NCBI GenBank assembly: GCA_963702575.1
Contig: CAVPCU010000002.1
Coordinates: forward strand, 558,001 to 622,000
Source: VRUE01 sp963702575
GTDB lineage: Bacteria > Actinomycetota > Thermoleophilia > Solirubrobacterales > 70-9
Direction of reading: 5' to 3'
DNA: 64,000 nt
Shown here one piece after another: positions 17,620 through 26,281 of the stretch. A program made the position numbers and the translations under genes. Below the pieces are notes generated by a model. It was not told where the DNA came from, ran no database searches, and saw nothing but the letters and a program-made list of their open reading frames with translations. Within the stretch, counting starts at the first letter, position 1; each line of letters opens with the position of its first letter.

Positions 17620-18310
17620 ATGCCGGTCGACGAAATCATCGTGCTCGCTTGCTCGAAGAAATGGGGCGGACAGTGCGTCGCGGGGATCTCGAAGGAAAGC
17701 GATCGTTGGCTGCGGCCGGTCTCGGCGCAGCCTCGAGACGGAGCTTCCTCCTTACTACTGGCGTATCGACGGACGGGAGATCAAGCCCTCTCGACGTGGT
17801 TCGCTTCGAGCACCGGGGTGCCTTGGGCGATCCTACGCAGCCCGAGAACGTCGAAGTCGCGGATTCGCGCTGGGAGTTGACGGATCGGGTTGAGCCCGAG
17901 CGATGCCTTCGGCGTTCTCTCTCCCCATTTGGTCAAAGGGCCCCGGCTCCTCGGGAATCGCGGGTCGGCCGTGCCGGAAACAGAGGCACTACGGGGTGTT
18001 GAGGCTTCCCTTGCCTTGATCGCGCCGGGGAGCATCGAATGCCGCCTCGATCCCCCCTGCGAAGGCACGGATAAGCTCCGGCCTCGGATCCAGTTCGAAT
18101 TGAACGGCCAGGGATACGACTTGGCGCTCACCGACTACCTGGTGCGACCGCGCCTGTTCACGGCCGGTTTGGGCAGCTCATGATCTCTCGGATCTCGGAC
18201 GTCGGAGATGTCTCGAGCGTCCTGCTCACCGTCAGCCTCGCCGAGGCTCTTGACGGCTGGTGCACGAAGCTCGTCGCGGCAGTGCTTCCTCTTGCCGGGG
18301 AAGGGGCGGA
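17620..18310 (+). CDS. Probable dual-OB-domain protein (several frameshifts)
   Basis: Begins at ATG 17620 after an AGGAGG-like site (ctctAGGAGGgtcgg) with EIIVLACSKKWGGQCVAGIS and WLRPVSAQPR. Family-like sequence continues through at least three frame changes: LPPYYWRIDG (about 17745), LDVVRFEHRGALGDP (about 17793), VLSPHLVKGPRLLG (17915 on), QFELNGQGYDLALTDYLVRP, and finally LTVSLAEALDGWCTKLVAAVL (18218-18280). The order matches the dual-OB proteins that I recall being found beside DUF488 genes. The 3' boundary is approximate. Either the gene is decayed or this stretch has many indel errors. Confidence 0.55.
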
Positions 18311-18313
18311 AAC

Positions 18314-19009
18314 TTGGCTGAGCGCGCGATCGACGCCGTGCTGTTCGACATCGACGGGACGCTGCTGGTCACCGGCGGCGCCGGCGCCGTCGCCTGGCAG
18401 CGCGCCTTCGAGGAGCTGCACGGGGTCGAGGCCGACATCGACGAGCACACCGACGCCGGCATGACCGACCCCGAAATCGCCGCGATCGTCTTCCGCGAGG
18501 TGCTCGGCCGGGAGGGCACGCCGGCAGGAGCGGGCGCAGGCGATCGGCTGCTACCTCAAGCACCTGCCCGACGCCGTCGCCGAGTCGGCGGGCTACCGGG
18601 TGATGCCGGGGGTCGAGGAGCTGCTGCCCGGCTGATCGAGCGCGGCGTCCTGCTCGGCCTGGTCACCGGCAACGTCGAGGCCGCCGCCCACATCAAGCTC
18701 GCCCGCGGCCACCTCAACCGCTTCTTCTCCTTCGGCGGCTACGGCTCGGACTCCGCCGACCGCGTCGAGGTCACCAAAGCCGCCCTGCGCCGCGCCGAGC
18801 TGGTCTCCGGCGGCACCCTCGCCGACGGCGCCTGCATCGCGGTCGGCGACACCCCCCGCGACGTCAGCCGCCGGCCACGGCGCCGGCATCCGCGTCGTCG
18901 GCGTAGCGACGGGCAGCTACTCGGTCGACCAGCTCAGGCGAAGCCAGGCGCCGACTGGGCGCTGGAGCAGCGGTCGAGGCGCGGCTTCCCGGCTTTAGGC
19001 GAGCGCTAG
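18314..19009 (+). CDS. HAD-superfamily phosphatase (frameshifted)
   Basis: A phosphoglycolate-phosphatase-like HAD hydrolase: motif I AVLFDIDGTLL at residues 9-19, cap region with LKHLPDAVAESAGYRVMPGV, motif II LGLVTGNVE, and motif III plus VGDTPRDVS. To read all motifs the frame must change near 18523, 18632 and 18870, and again near 18930, each by one base. Start codon TTG 18314 is chosen because it precedes motif I by the usual distance and follows a GGGGCGGAA site. It ends tail-to-tail with the cyclopropane synthase gene. Confidence 0.78.
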   Translation: MAERAIDAVLFDIDGTLLVTGGAGAVAWQRAFEELHGVEADIDEHTDAGMTDPEIAAIVFREVLGREGTPAGAGAGDRLLPQAPARRRRRVGGLPGDAGGRGAAARLIERGVLLGLVTGNVEAAAHIKLARGHLNRFFSFGGYGSDSADRVEVTKAALRRAELVSGGTLADGACIAVGDTPRDVSRRPRRRHPRRRRSDGQLLGRPAQAKPGADWALEQRSRRGFPALGER

Positions 19010-20212
19010 CAGCGGGCCTGGTAGATCGACAAGAACCCGCTCTCGAAGCCGTTCCGCGCCGCCCGCAGGTAGAGGCGCCAGACGCGGACCCGTTCGGGGC
19101 CGGCGAGCCGGATCGCCTCGTCGAGGTTGTCGTCGAGCCGCCGCGCCCAGTGGCGCAGGGTCTCGGCGTAGTCGGCGCCGTGCTCGGAGACGTGGCGGGT
19201 GACGAAGCCGGCCCGTTCCAGCGCCAGCAGGACCCGCGAGAGGTGGATCGGTTCGCCGTCGGGGAAGACGTAGCGCTCGGAGAAGGCGCCGGCATCGGGG
19301 TCGGTGTGGCGGAGGCGGGCGATGCCGTGGTTGAGCAGCCGCCCGCCCGGCTCCAGCAGCCCGGCGAGGGTGCGCGCGTAGACGTCGATCTGCTCCTCGC
19401 CGACGTGCTCGACCATGCCGATCGAGGCGATCGCGTCGAAGCGCTCGCCGGCCAGGTCGCGGTAGTCCATGACCCGGATCTCGACCCGGTCGGCGACGCC
19501 GGCCTCCTCGGCCCGGCGCCGCGCCTTCTCGGCCTGCGGCGGCGAGAGGGTGATGCCGACGACGCTGGCGCCGTGCTTGGTCGCCGCCCAGAGCGGGAAG
19601 CTGCCCCAGCCGCAGCCGACGTCGAGCACCCGCTCGCCCTCCTTCAGCGCCAGCTTGCGGGCGACCGTCTCGAGCTTCTCTTCCTGCGCCTCCTCCAGCG
19701 ATCTGAGCTCCCTCGGCGAAGAAGGCGCAGCTGTAGGTCATCGAGTCGTCGAGGAAGAGGGCGAAGAACTCGTTGGAGACGTCGTAGTGGTGGCGCACCG
19801 CGCGCGCGTCGCGCTCCTTGCTGTGGCGGCGGCCGCTGAGGACCAGCTCGGCGGCGGGGCGCTTCGGCGGGCGGGTGAGGCCGGCGGCCCGCACCGCGCC
19901 GAGCATCAGCCTCGCCGTGTCGCCGCGCTCCAGCGACGGCGGCTGCCAGCTGTCGAGCAGCTCGATCACCGCGTCCATGTCGTCGACCTCGATCTCGCCG
20001 CTGACGTAGGCGCGGCCGAGGCCGAGCTGTCCGGGGGCGCGCAGCACGTGGGCTGCGGCGCGGGGCGAGCGGACGAAGAAGGTCGGGCCGCCGCCGTCGC
20101 TCGCCGGCAGTCTCGTGCCGTCCCAGAACTCGACCGTGAAGGGGCGCTCGGGGATGCGGGCCTCGATCTCGCGGCGCAGGGGAGCGGTGCTGGCGAATGG
20201 CATCCTCCGCAC
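19006..20212 (-). CDS. cfa: Cyclopropane-fatty-acyl-phospholipid synthase (frameshifted)
   Basis: A SAM-dependent methyltransferase that adds a methylene bridge to unsaturated phospholipid acyl chains. The N-terminal domain includes RHSKERDARAVRHHYDVSNEFFALFLDDSMTYSCAFF. The frame shifts near 19706 and resumes in VLDVGCGWGSFPLWAA (SAM motif), ITLSPPQAEKARRRAEE, and SIGMVEHVGEEQIDVY with the catalytic Glu/His region. It is divergent from a desaturase that could supply the unsaturated substrate. Total length is about 400 residues, normal for the family. Confidence 0.88.
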
Positions 20213-20218
20213 CCTACA

Positions 20219-20266
20219 AAAGGCCCGGGGTGCAGACGCGGGTTTGGGACCGGCGCGCGGGCCTTT
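20219..20266. promoter_or_regulatory. Inverted repeat between cfa and desaturase starts
   Basis: AAAGGCCCG (20219-20227) and CGGGCCTTT (20258-20266) form a perfect 9-bp inverted repeat with a 30-base loop, followed by TACCTTTTCC. It lies between two divergent lipid-modifying genes, so it cannot serve as their terminator. It may be an operator or a 5'-leader hairpin that co-regulates both. Confidence 0.35.
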
Positions 20267-20307
20267 ACCTTTTCCTCGTGCGCCGGAGCGTATGATCGGC
20301 CCTCTTC

Positions 20308-21234
20308 ATGGCAGGCGCGGGCCCTCTTCCTTCAGACATCCAGCCGGTCGCCAACGAGACGCGCGACCGGATCATCACCGGCCTGGTCACCGTGGTCCCG
20401 TTCCTGGCGATCGGCCTCGCCGGCTGGCAGGTGTGGGGCGAGGCGCTGCACTGGAGCGACGTCTTCCTCTTCGTCGGCATCTACTTCTTGACCGGGCTCG
20501 GGATCACGGTCGGCTTCCACCGCCACCTCACGCATCGGTCCTTCAAAGCGAAGCCGTGGCTGCACGGCCTCCTGGCGATCCTCGGCTCCGCGGCGATCGA
20601 GGGCCCGGTGATCTCCTGGGTCGCCGACCACCGCAAGCACCACGCCTTCTCCGACGAAAAGGGCGACCCGCACAGCCCCCACGTCGACCACGGCCACGGC
20701 TGGAGCGGGGCGATGCGCGGCCTCTTCCACGCCCACATGGGCTGGCTCTTCATCCACACCCAGCGCGGCAACCGCGAGCGCTTCGCGCCCGACCTGCTCA
20801 ACGACCCGACGATCTCCTGGATCGACCGGACCTTCATCTACTGGGCGATCCTCGGCCTCCTCGTCCCCTTCGCCCTCGGCTGGGTGATCGGCGGCACCCT
20901 CTTCGCCGCGCTGACCGGCCTGCTCTGGGGCGGCCTGGTCAGGGTCTTCGTCCTGCACCACTTCACCTACAGCATCAACTCGCTCTGCCACGTCTTCGGC
21001 AACCGCGACTACGAGACGACCGACGAGTCGCGCAACCTGGCGCTGATCGCGATCCCAACCCTGGGCGAGGCATGGCACAACAACCACCACGCCTTCCCGA
21101 CCTCCGCCGTCCACGGCCTCGGCCGCTGGCAGGTCGACGTCTCAGCGATCGTCATCGACGGCCTCGAGAAGGCCGGCCTCGTTTGGGACGTTGTTCGGGT
21201 TGGCCCCGACCGACTTTCCGCCAAGGCCGTCTAG
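20308..21234 (+). CDS. Acyl-CoA/acyl-lipid fatty acid desaturase
   Basis: 308 residues, a membrane-bound di-iron desaturase with four to five helices. The three histidine boxes are intact: HRHLTHR, HRKHH and HNNHHAFP, with the extra HHFTYSINS typical of delta-9 stearoyl-CoA desaturases. It introduces a cis double bond, the substrate for cyclopropanation by the divergent cfa product. The TAG stop (21232-21234) straddles the left end of the IS630 element: T and A come from the target duplication and G from the element. The coding sequence is unbroken. Confidence 0.93.
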   Translation: MAGAGPLPSDIQPVANETRDRIITGLVTVVPFLAIGLAGWQVWGEALHWSDVFLFVGIYFLTGLGITVGFHRHLTHRSFKAKPWLHGLLAILGSAAIEGPVISWVADHRKHHAFSDEKGDPHSPHVDHGHGWSGAMRGLFHAHMGWLFIHTQRGNRERFAPDLLNDPTISWIDRTFIYWAILGLLVPFALGWVIGGTLFAALTGLLWGGLVRVFVLHHFTYSINSLCHVFGNRDYETTDESRNLALIAIPTLGEAWHNNHHAFPTSAVHGLGRWQVDVSAIVIDGLEKAGLVWDVVRVGPDRLSAKAV

Positions 21235-22394
21235 TGACCTGAGTCGTTAGTTCGCAGGTCCATCCCCGCCCCCGTCGAAGTCGTCGCCAGCGCAAGCGAC
21301 GATTGGAGGCGGTCATGGCTGGACATGCGGTAGAGGTCGTGTTGAAAGGCGAGGAGCGCGAGGTGCTCGAGCGCTGGGCCAGGCGCCCGAAGAGCGCCCA
21401 GGCCTTGGCGCTGCGCTGCCGGATCGTCTTGGCGTCAGCCGACGGGGAGAAGAGCAAGGACATCGCGGCCCGCTTGGGCTGCAGCACGCAGACGGTGGGC
21501 CGCTGGAGGGGCCGCTTCGCCCGTCAGGGCTTCGACGGCCTGCACGACGAGCCGCGGCCGGGCAAGCCCCGGCAAATCGGCGACGAGGAGATCGAGCGGG
21601 TGATCGTCAAGACCCTGGAGGAGCAGCCCCCGAATGCGACCCACTGGTCGACCAGATCGATGGCTGCGGCGACCGGGATGAGCCAGACGGCGATCAGCCG
21701 GATCTGGCGGGCCTTCGGGCTGAAGCCCCACCGCACCGAGCACTTCAAGCTCTCGCCCGACCCGCAGTTCGTCGACAAGGTGAGAGACATCGTTGGCCTC
21801 TACCTCAATCCGCCCGAAGCGGCGGTGGTGCTCTGCGTCGATGAGAAGTCCCAGATCCAGGCGCTGGAGCGCTCCGCGCCGATCCTGCCGCTGATGCCGG
21901 GCGTGCCCGAGCGCCAGACCCACGACTACCTGCGCAACGGCACCACCAACCTCTATGCCGCGCTCGATGTCGCCTCCGGGCAGGTGATCGCCGACATGAC
22001 GCCCCGTCACCGCGCCGAGGAGTTCCGCAAGTTCCTCAATCTGATCGAGAGCGCGGTGCCCGAGCACCTCGACGTCCACGTCGTGCTCGACAACTCCTCA
22101 ACCCACAAGACCCCCTCGATCCAGCGCTGGCTCAAGCGGCATCCGCGCTTCACCCTGCACTTCACGCCCACCTACAGCTCCTGGCTGAATCTGGTCGAGC
22201 GCTGGTTCGCCGAGCTGACCACGAAGTGGATCAAGCGCGGCTCTCACCGCTCGGTTCGCGACCTGGTCGCCTCGATCCGCACCTGGATCGCCAACTGGAA
22301 CGACGAGCCCAAGCCCTACGTCTGGCACAAGAGCGCCGATGAGATCCTCGACAGCCTCGCCTCCTACTGCCAGCGGATCAATGACTCAGGTCAC
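21234..22394 (+). mobile_element. IS630-family insertion sequence, complete
   Basis: An 1161-bp element bounded by TA target duplications (21232-21233 and 22395-22396). The ends are inverted repeats: the left end GTGACCTGAGTC matches the complement of the right end exactly over 12 bases and partly over the next 10. One intact transposase gene fills the element. The target is the palindrome CTAG, which is also the shared end of the two flanking convergent genes. Confidence 0.93.
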
Positions 22395-22397
22395 TAG
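21315..22397 (+). CDS. IS630-family transposase
   Basis: About 360 residues. The N-terminus is a pair of helix-turn-helix units (SKDIAARLGCSTQTVGRWRGRF and the GMSQTAISRIWRAFG segment). The DDE catalytic residues sit in VLCVDEKSQIQAL, HVVLDNSSTHKT and SSWLNLVERWFAELT. I use ATG 21315 because GGAGG lies 5 bases upstream. The frame runs through the right inverted repeat, and its TAG stop is supplied by the TA target duplication plus the next host base. The gene is intact and probably active. Confidence 0.94.
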   Translation: MAGHAVEVVLKGEEREVLERWARRPKSAQALALRCRIVLASADGEKSKDIAARLGCSTQTVGRWRGRFARQGFDGLHDEPRPGKPRQIGDEEIERVIVKTLEEQPPNATHWSTRSMAAATGMSQTAISRIWRAFGLKPHRTEHFKLSPDPQFVDKVRDIVGLYLNPPEAAVVLCVDEKSQIQALERSAPILPLMPGVPERQTHDYLRNGTTNLYAALDVASGQVIADMTPRHRAEEFRKFLNLIESAVPEHLDVHVVLDNSSTHKTPSIQRWLKRHPRFTLHFTPTYSSWLNLVERWFAELTTKWIKRGSHRSVRDLVASIRTWIANWNDEPKPYVWHKSADEILDSLASYCQRINDSGH

Positions 22398-24853
22398 GGC
22401 GACGCTTCCGATTCGTACCAGTCAATCCACGAGTTGCAGGCTGAGCTGAGGGGGACGATGCGCCGCTTGCCGGCGCGGACGGCGACGAGGTTGCCGACGT
22501 AGGCGGTCGCGTCGTAGTCGCTGAGGCGCTGCAGGGTGCTCGGCTCGGCCGCCGCGACGGTGAATTTGACCGGGCCTCCTCGGCTGAGGTAGGCGCCAGC
22601 GGGCCAGAACTGGCCGTCGTTGGCGAGGCTGATCGTGTTCGGCCGCTGGCCGTCGAGCGCCGCCTTCAGCTCATCACTGAAGCCCGGCGCCGAGAGGGTC
22701 AGCCCGAAGGGCGAGAAGTACTGCAGCGAGAGCAGCCAGCGCCCGGCCGGCAGCGAGATGGACTGTGAGGTCCGCTCGCCGGTCTTCAGCTCGCTGCCGG
22801 CGTCCCAGCGGGCCTTCGGCGCGACCGCGACCGCCGGGAAGAGCGAGGCGCGGCCGGGGTTGGAGGTGAGGATGCGGATCTCCGGCGAGGAGCAGCCGGC
22901 GAGGGCGCCGGCGTTGGTCCCCTCGAGCAGGACGTGGCGGTCTTCGGGGGTCGGCCCGGTCCGCTTCCAGAGGACGTAGGAGGGCGTCGCGGCGATCCGC
23001 CTGAAGTTCGGCGGCGCCTGGCTGTTCCAGGCGGCCCGGCCGGTGATCACGTAGGGGAAGTGGTCGAGCGTGCCCCGCGAGAAGGAGTCGAAGTCGATCG
23101 GGCTGTAGGCGTCGCCGGTGTCGAACGGCTTCTCGGGGTTCTCGGCGACTTCGGGGTCGGGGAACTCGACCAGCGGCACATGCGTGTCGGCGCCGAGCAG
23201 CTCGTAGGCGGCGTAGCGATCCTGGCCGGCGTAGAGGACCGGCTTGCCGTGCACGATCGGCAGGAAGGCGCGCAGCTCACCGCCGTGGCCGGCCGGTCCG
23301 ACCGGCGCGTCGCGCAGCGCCAGGAAGCTGGAGTACGCCGCGCCGGCGATGAAGACCACGGCGAGAGCGCTCCACCCCAGCCGGGCAAGCTCGGGTGCGG
23401 TCGACTTTCGAGTCGCTATGCGGTTAGAAAGTCGACCGCTGTCCGGCCAGAGCTCCGCCAGCAGCGGCCGCACGATCAGCAGCATCGCCAGCGGCGCGCC
23501 GATCATCAGCGCCTTCGCGTGGGAGTAATCGCCGCTGGTCGGCAGCGAGGCCAGGTAGAGGAGCGCGCAGGCGGCGAAGCCGATCGGCACCGCCAGGTCG
23601 CGCCGCCGCAGCCACCACCCGGCGCCGGCGAGCAGGGCGATCGCCGCGATCGCGGCGGCGAGACCGGTCAGGTGGGCGCCCCCGGGCGCTTCGAGGCGGT
23701 AGTCGGTGGCGGGCCAGATCCCCAGCGCCTCGACCGGCGAGACCGGGCCGTAGGTGTTGGTGCCGGCGACTTTGTTGAAGCTGTGGACGAAGCCGAACGG
23801 CCCGACCAGGGTGCCGGCGACGACGATCGCCGCCAGGATGGCGATGACGGCAAGCGTCGCCGGCCGCACGAGCAGGCGCAGCAGCCGCCGGGGCGCGAGC
23901 GCCGCGCGCACGCCGGGCAGCGTCAGGCTCCAGAGGACGACGATCAGCACCGGCCAGGCCAGCCCGGCGAAGCTGTAGGAGAAGAAGACCCCGCCCGCCA
24001 GCGCCAGCCACGGCAGCGTCCACAGCAGCACTCGCAGCGGGACCTGCCGTCGCTCGAGTGCCCATATATGGCCCTAAGCGACGGCACGTCCCTGGCTCGC
24101 GCGATTCGAGCTCGCGCAGGGCGACGGCGAAGGCGAGGACGAAGAGCGCCTCGGCGGTCTCCTTGAAGGCGCCCTGGGCGAAGTAGGAGGCGGCCAGGTA
24201 GGGGACGGCGACCAGGGTCGCTGCGAGCAGGCGGCGGCTGGGCCGAAGCCGGGCAGCGCCGCCAGCGCGGTGAGGCCGGTGAGGATGCCGATCGCGAAGA
24301 TCTCGCCGACGAAGGCTTGCCCGAGGCCGATCCCGGGCACCGCCGCGACGGCGACCGCGAGGCCGTGCGGCCCGAGCGGGTAGCCGGGGTCGGGAGCGGG
24401 CCCGAAGCCGCTTCGCAGCCACTCGGCCCAGGCCAGGTGGAGGCCGAGGTCGTTGTTGAAGCCGACCCCGAGTAGCCCCCAGCGACCGCTGATCGCGAAC
24501 GGGATCGAGAGGACGAGTGCGACGAGGAGCGCCACCGGCAGCCCCTCGCGCAGCGCGCCCTTTGCTCCGCTGCGGGAGCCGTCTTCGCCGTTCCGGGGCC
24601 GCGTCCGGCCAGCCCAGAGGATCGCGGCGGCGGCGAGGACGAGGACGACCACCCCGACCGTCGCCGTCGTGCCGTGGCCGGGCGCCCGGGCGAGCACGCC
24701 CGTCACGGTCAGCACTGCGCCGAAGCCGGCCGCGGGGGCGATCCACGACCAGGCGTCCCTGCCGGCGAGCGTGAGCAGCGCCCGCCCGACCAGCAGCGAG
24801 GCGCCGCAGATCAGCGCCGCCGAGGCGTAGGTCCCGATCATCAGGGAGGGCAA
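22394..24853 (-). CDS. Large multi-pass membrane protein, disrupted
   Basis: Reading from 24853 (TTG) or 24841 (ATG), the protein has many hydrophobic helices (ALLTLAGRDAWSWIAPAAGF, LPVALLVALVLSIPFAI and more). It then needs a frame change near 24237 and crosses a 52-bp palindromic insertion near 24059-24110 before resuming at LLWTLPWLALAGGVFFSYSF. The last third is a soluble domain with repeated VLWKRTGP and LPAGRWLLSLQYFS, which looks like a carbohydrate- or sandwich-type domain. Overall size, about 800 residues, resembles membrane glycosyltransferases of surface polysaccharide assembly, but no catalytic motif is certain. It ends in the CTAG shared with the desaturase. Confidence 0.65.
23397..23439. 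repeat. Intragenic palindromic repeat
   Basis: GCGGTCGACTTTC (23397-23409) and GAAAGTCGACCGC (23427-23439) are perfect 13-base arms around a 17-base loop, inside the coding region of the large membrane protein. The frame stays open through it and encodes a polar SGRLSNRIATRKST linker between hydrophobic segments. The CGACTTT core is shared with the hairpin at 5821-5864. Confidence 0.6.
24039..24110. repeat. 52-bp quasi-palindromic insertion
   Basis: TCGAG occurs at 24054-24058 and 24106-24110, bracketing 52 bases that break the membrane protein frame. Deleting one unit restores ELERRQVPLRVLLWTL across the join. The insert contains AGCGACGGCACGTCCC (24077-24092), an inverted copy with one mismatch of the adjoining host sequence 24039-24054, around an ATATAT centre. 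This pattern fits template switching or a short palindromic mobile repeat. Confidence 0.6.
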
Positions 24854-24887
24854 CCTATGACAGTCGCCTGCCGCCGCGCGGAGAGCT

Positions 24888-25601
24888 TCAGAGCTTCTCG
24901 GCCGCCCGCTCGAGCGTCTCGCGCAGGTTCGCGCCGCGCAGCGGCTCGGCGTGGCCGGCGCCGACGACCGCCGGTTCCAGCGCCGCCAGCTTGCGCACCG
25001 ACTCCTTCGCCTTGGCGTGGTCCCAGGCCCAGGCCGGGTGGGGGACGCTCGCCTCGCCAGGCGGCAGGGGGCGCCCCAGCCGCGCCGAGTCGATCAGGTA
25101 GACGACGTCGCTGACGAGCGCGACGCGATCGCTCTCGCGCCAGAGGCCGATCAGGCCCGGCGCGTGGCCGGGGAAGTGGATCGCGCGGAAGCCGGCGACC
25201 TGGTCGCCCTCGGAGACGGTGCCTTCGATCTTCACCGCGCCGCCGTCCCAGCGCCGCAGCAGGAAGGGGTAGATCCAGCGCGCCCGCGCCAGCGGCAGCT
25301 GCGAGAGGTCCATGTATGGGGCGATCGAGGCGTCGCTTTCGGCGCCGGGGACTTCGTCGGGATGGCAGTAGACCGGCGCCCCCATCGACGGTGCGGTGCC
25401 GCGGTGGTCGGGGTGGGCGTGGCCGAGGACGACCCGCTTGACGCCGCCCAGCCGGTCCGCCGCCTGTCGCGCCGCCTTGACCATCGCCTTGCTGCCGGCG
25501 TCGAACTGGACCACGCCGCCGCCGTCCTCGATGAAGTAGACGTTCATCGAGTTGCGCAGGTCTCCCCGCAGCAGCCAGACCCCCTCGGCGACCCTCTCCA
25601 T
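24888..25601 (-). CDS. Metallo-beta-lactamase-fold hydrolase
   Basis: 237 residues from ATG 25599-25601. The HAHPDH metal motif (about residue 60), GAPVYCHPDE, IHFPGHAPGLIGLW with the following His, ALVSDVVY with the bridging Asp, and GAGHAEPL at the end give the full set of Zn ligands of the MBL fold. The subgroup includes lactonases, glyoxalase II-like enzymes and other hydrolases, and the substrate is not determined. A longer frame exists upstream but lacks homology. It is divergent from the small membrane protein at 25638. Confidence 0.88.
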   Translation of the reverse strand: MERVAEGVWLLRGDLRNSMNVYFIEDGGGVVQFDAGSKAMVKAARQAADRLGGVKRVVLGHAHPDHRGTAPSMGAPVYCHPDEVPGAESDASIAPYMDLSQLPLARARWIYPFLLRRWDGGAVKIEGTVSEGDQVAGFRAIHFPGHAPGLIGLWRESDRVALVSDVVYLIDSARLGRPLPPGEASVPHPAWAWDHAKAKESVRKLAALEPAVVGAGHAEPLRGANLRETLERAAEKL

Positions 25602-25637
25602 GCCTGTCAGCGTAGCCGCGGCTAGGCTCCCCCGCCA

Positions 25638-25796
25638 ATGCCGCTGCTGTGGAAAGCCGGGATGGTCGTCCTCGTTGTCTGCCTCGTTGCCGCGATGGCC
25701 ATCGGGATCTATCGCCTTGCGACGACGCCGACCGAAATCCTCGGCGCCGGCTTCCGCGGGCTGCCGGTTCCCCATCACGGCGCCGCCCGGCGTTAG
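25638..25796 (+). CDS. Small single-pass membrane protein (52 aa)
   Basis: ATG 25638 opens a 52-residue frame with one strong transmembrane helix (GMVVLVVCLVAAMAIGIYRL) and a short charged tail ending PVPHHGAARR. No family is recognised. It sits 36 bases from the divergent MBL gene and 38 bases before the UspA start, so it could be the first gene of a two-gene unit with uspA. Coding support comes from the clear hydrophobic/charged pattern only. Confidence 0.5.
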   Translation: MPLLWKAGMVVLVVCLVAAMAIGIYRLATTPTEILGAGFRGLPVPHHGAARR

Positions 25797-25834
25797 TATC
25801 GGCCGCGTTCGGCGATCGGACTGAGGAGGCGGCG

Positions 25835-26278
25835 TTGTTCACTCGTATCGTGGTGGGGACGGACGGATCGGAGACCGCTGCCGAGGCGGTGCGGCAGGCC
25901 GTCGACCTGGCCAAGCTGGCGGGCGCGGCGCTGAGCATCGTCAGCGCCTACGAGCCGGTGCCGAAACGCCGCCTCGAGGGCGAGCAGCAGGACGCGCCGA
26001 CCGACGTCCAGCATGAGATCGGCCCGCGCGAGGACGTCAACCTGGTGCTCGACGCGGCCGCCGCGGCCGCCCGCAAGGAGGGGATCGAGGTTCAGACCCA
26101 CCCGGTCGAGGCCAACCCCGCCGAGGCGATCCTCAACGTCGCCGAGGAGACCGGCGCCGACCTGATCGTCGTCGGCAACAAGGGAATGACCGGAGCGCGC
26201 CGCTTCCTCCTCGGCAGCGTCCCCAACAACGTCTCCCATCACGCGCCCTGCAGCGTGCTGATCGTCCGAACGACCTAA
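25835..26278 (+). CDS. Universal stress protein (UspA family)
   Basis: 147 residues starting at TTG 25835, which follows GAGGAGGCGG at the right distance. The ATP-binding pattern of UspA proteins is complete: IVVGTDGSETA at the N-terminus and GNKGMTGARRFLLGSVPNNVSHHAPCSVLIV at the end (G-x2-G-x9-G-S). Such proteins bind ATP and help survival under stress. An upstream extension of the frame exists but has no ribosome binding site and no homology. Confidence 0.9.
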   Translation: MFTRIVVGTDGSETAAEAVRQAVDLAKLAGAALSIVSAYEPVPKRRLEGEQQDAPTDVQHEIGPREDVNLVLDAAAAAARKEGIEVQTHPVEANPAEAILNVAEETGADLIVVGNKGMTGARRFLLGSVPNNVSHHAPCSVLIVRTT

Positions 26279-26281
26279 GAT

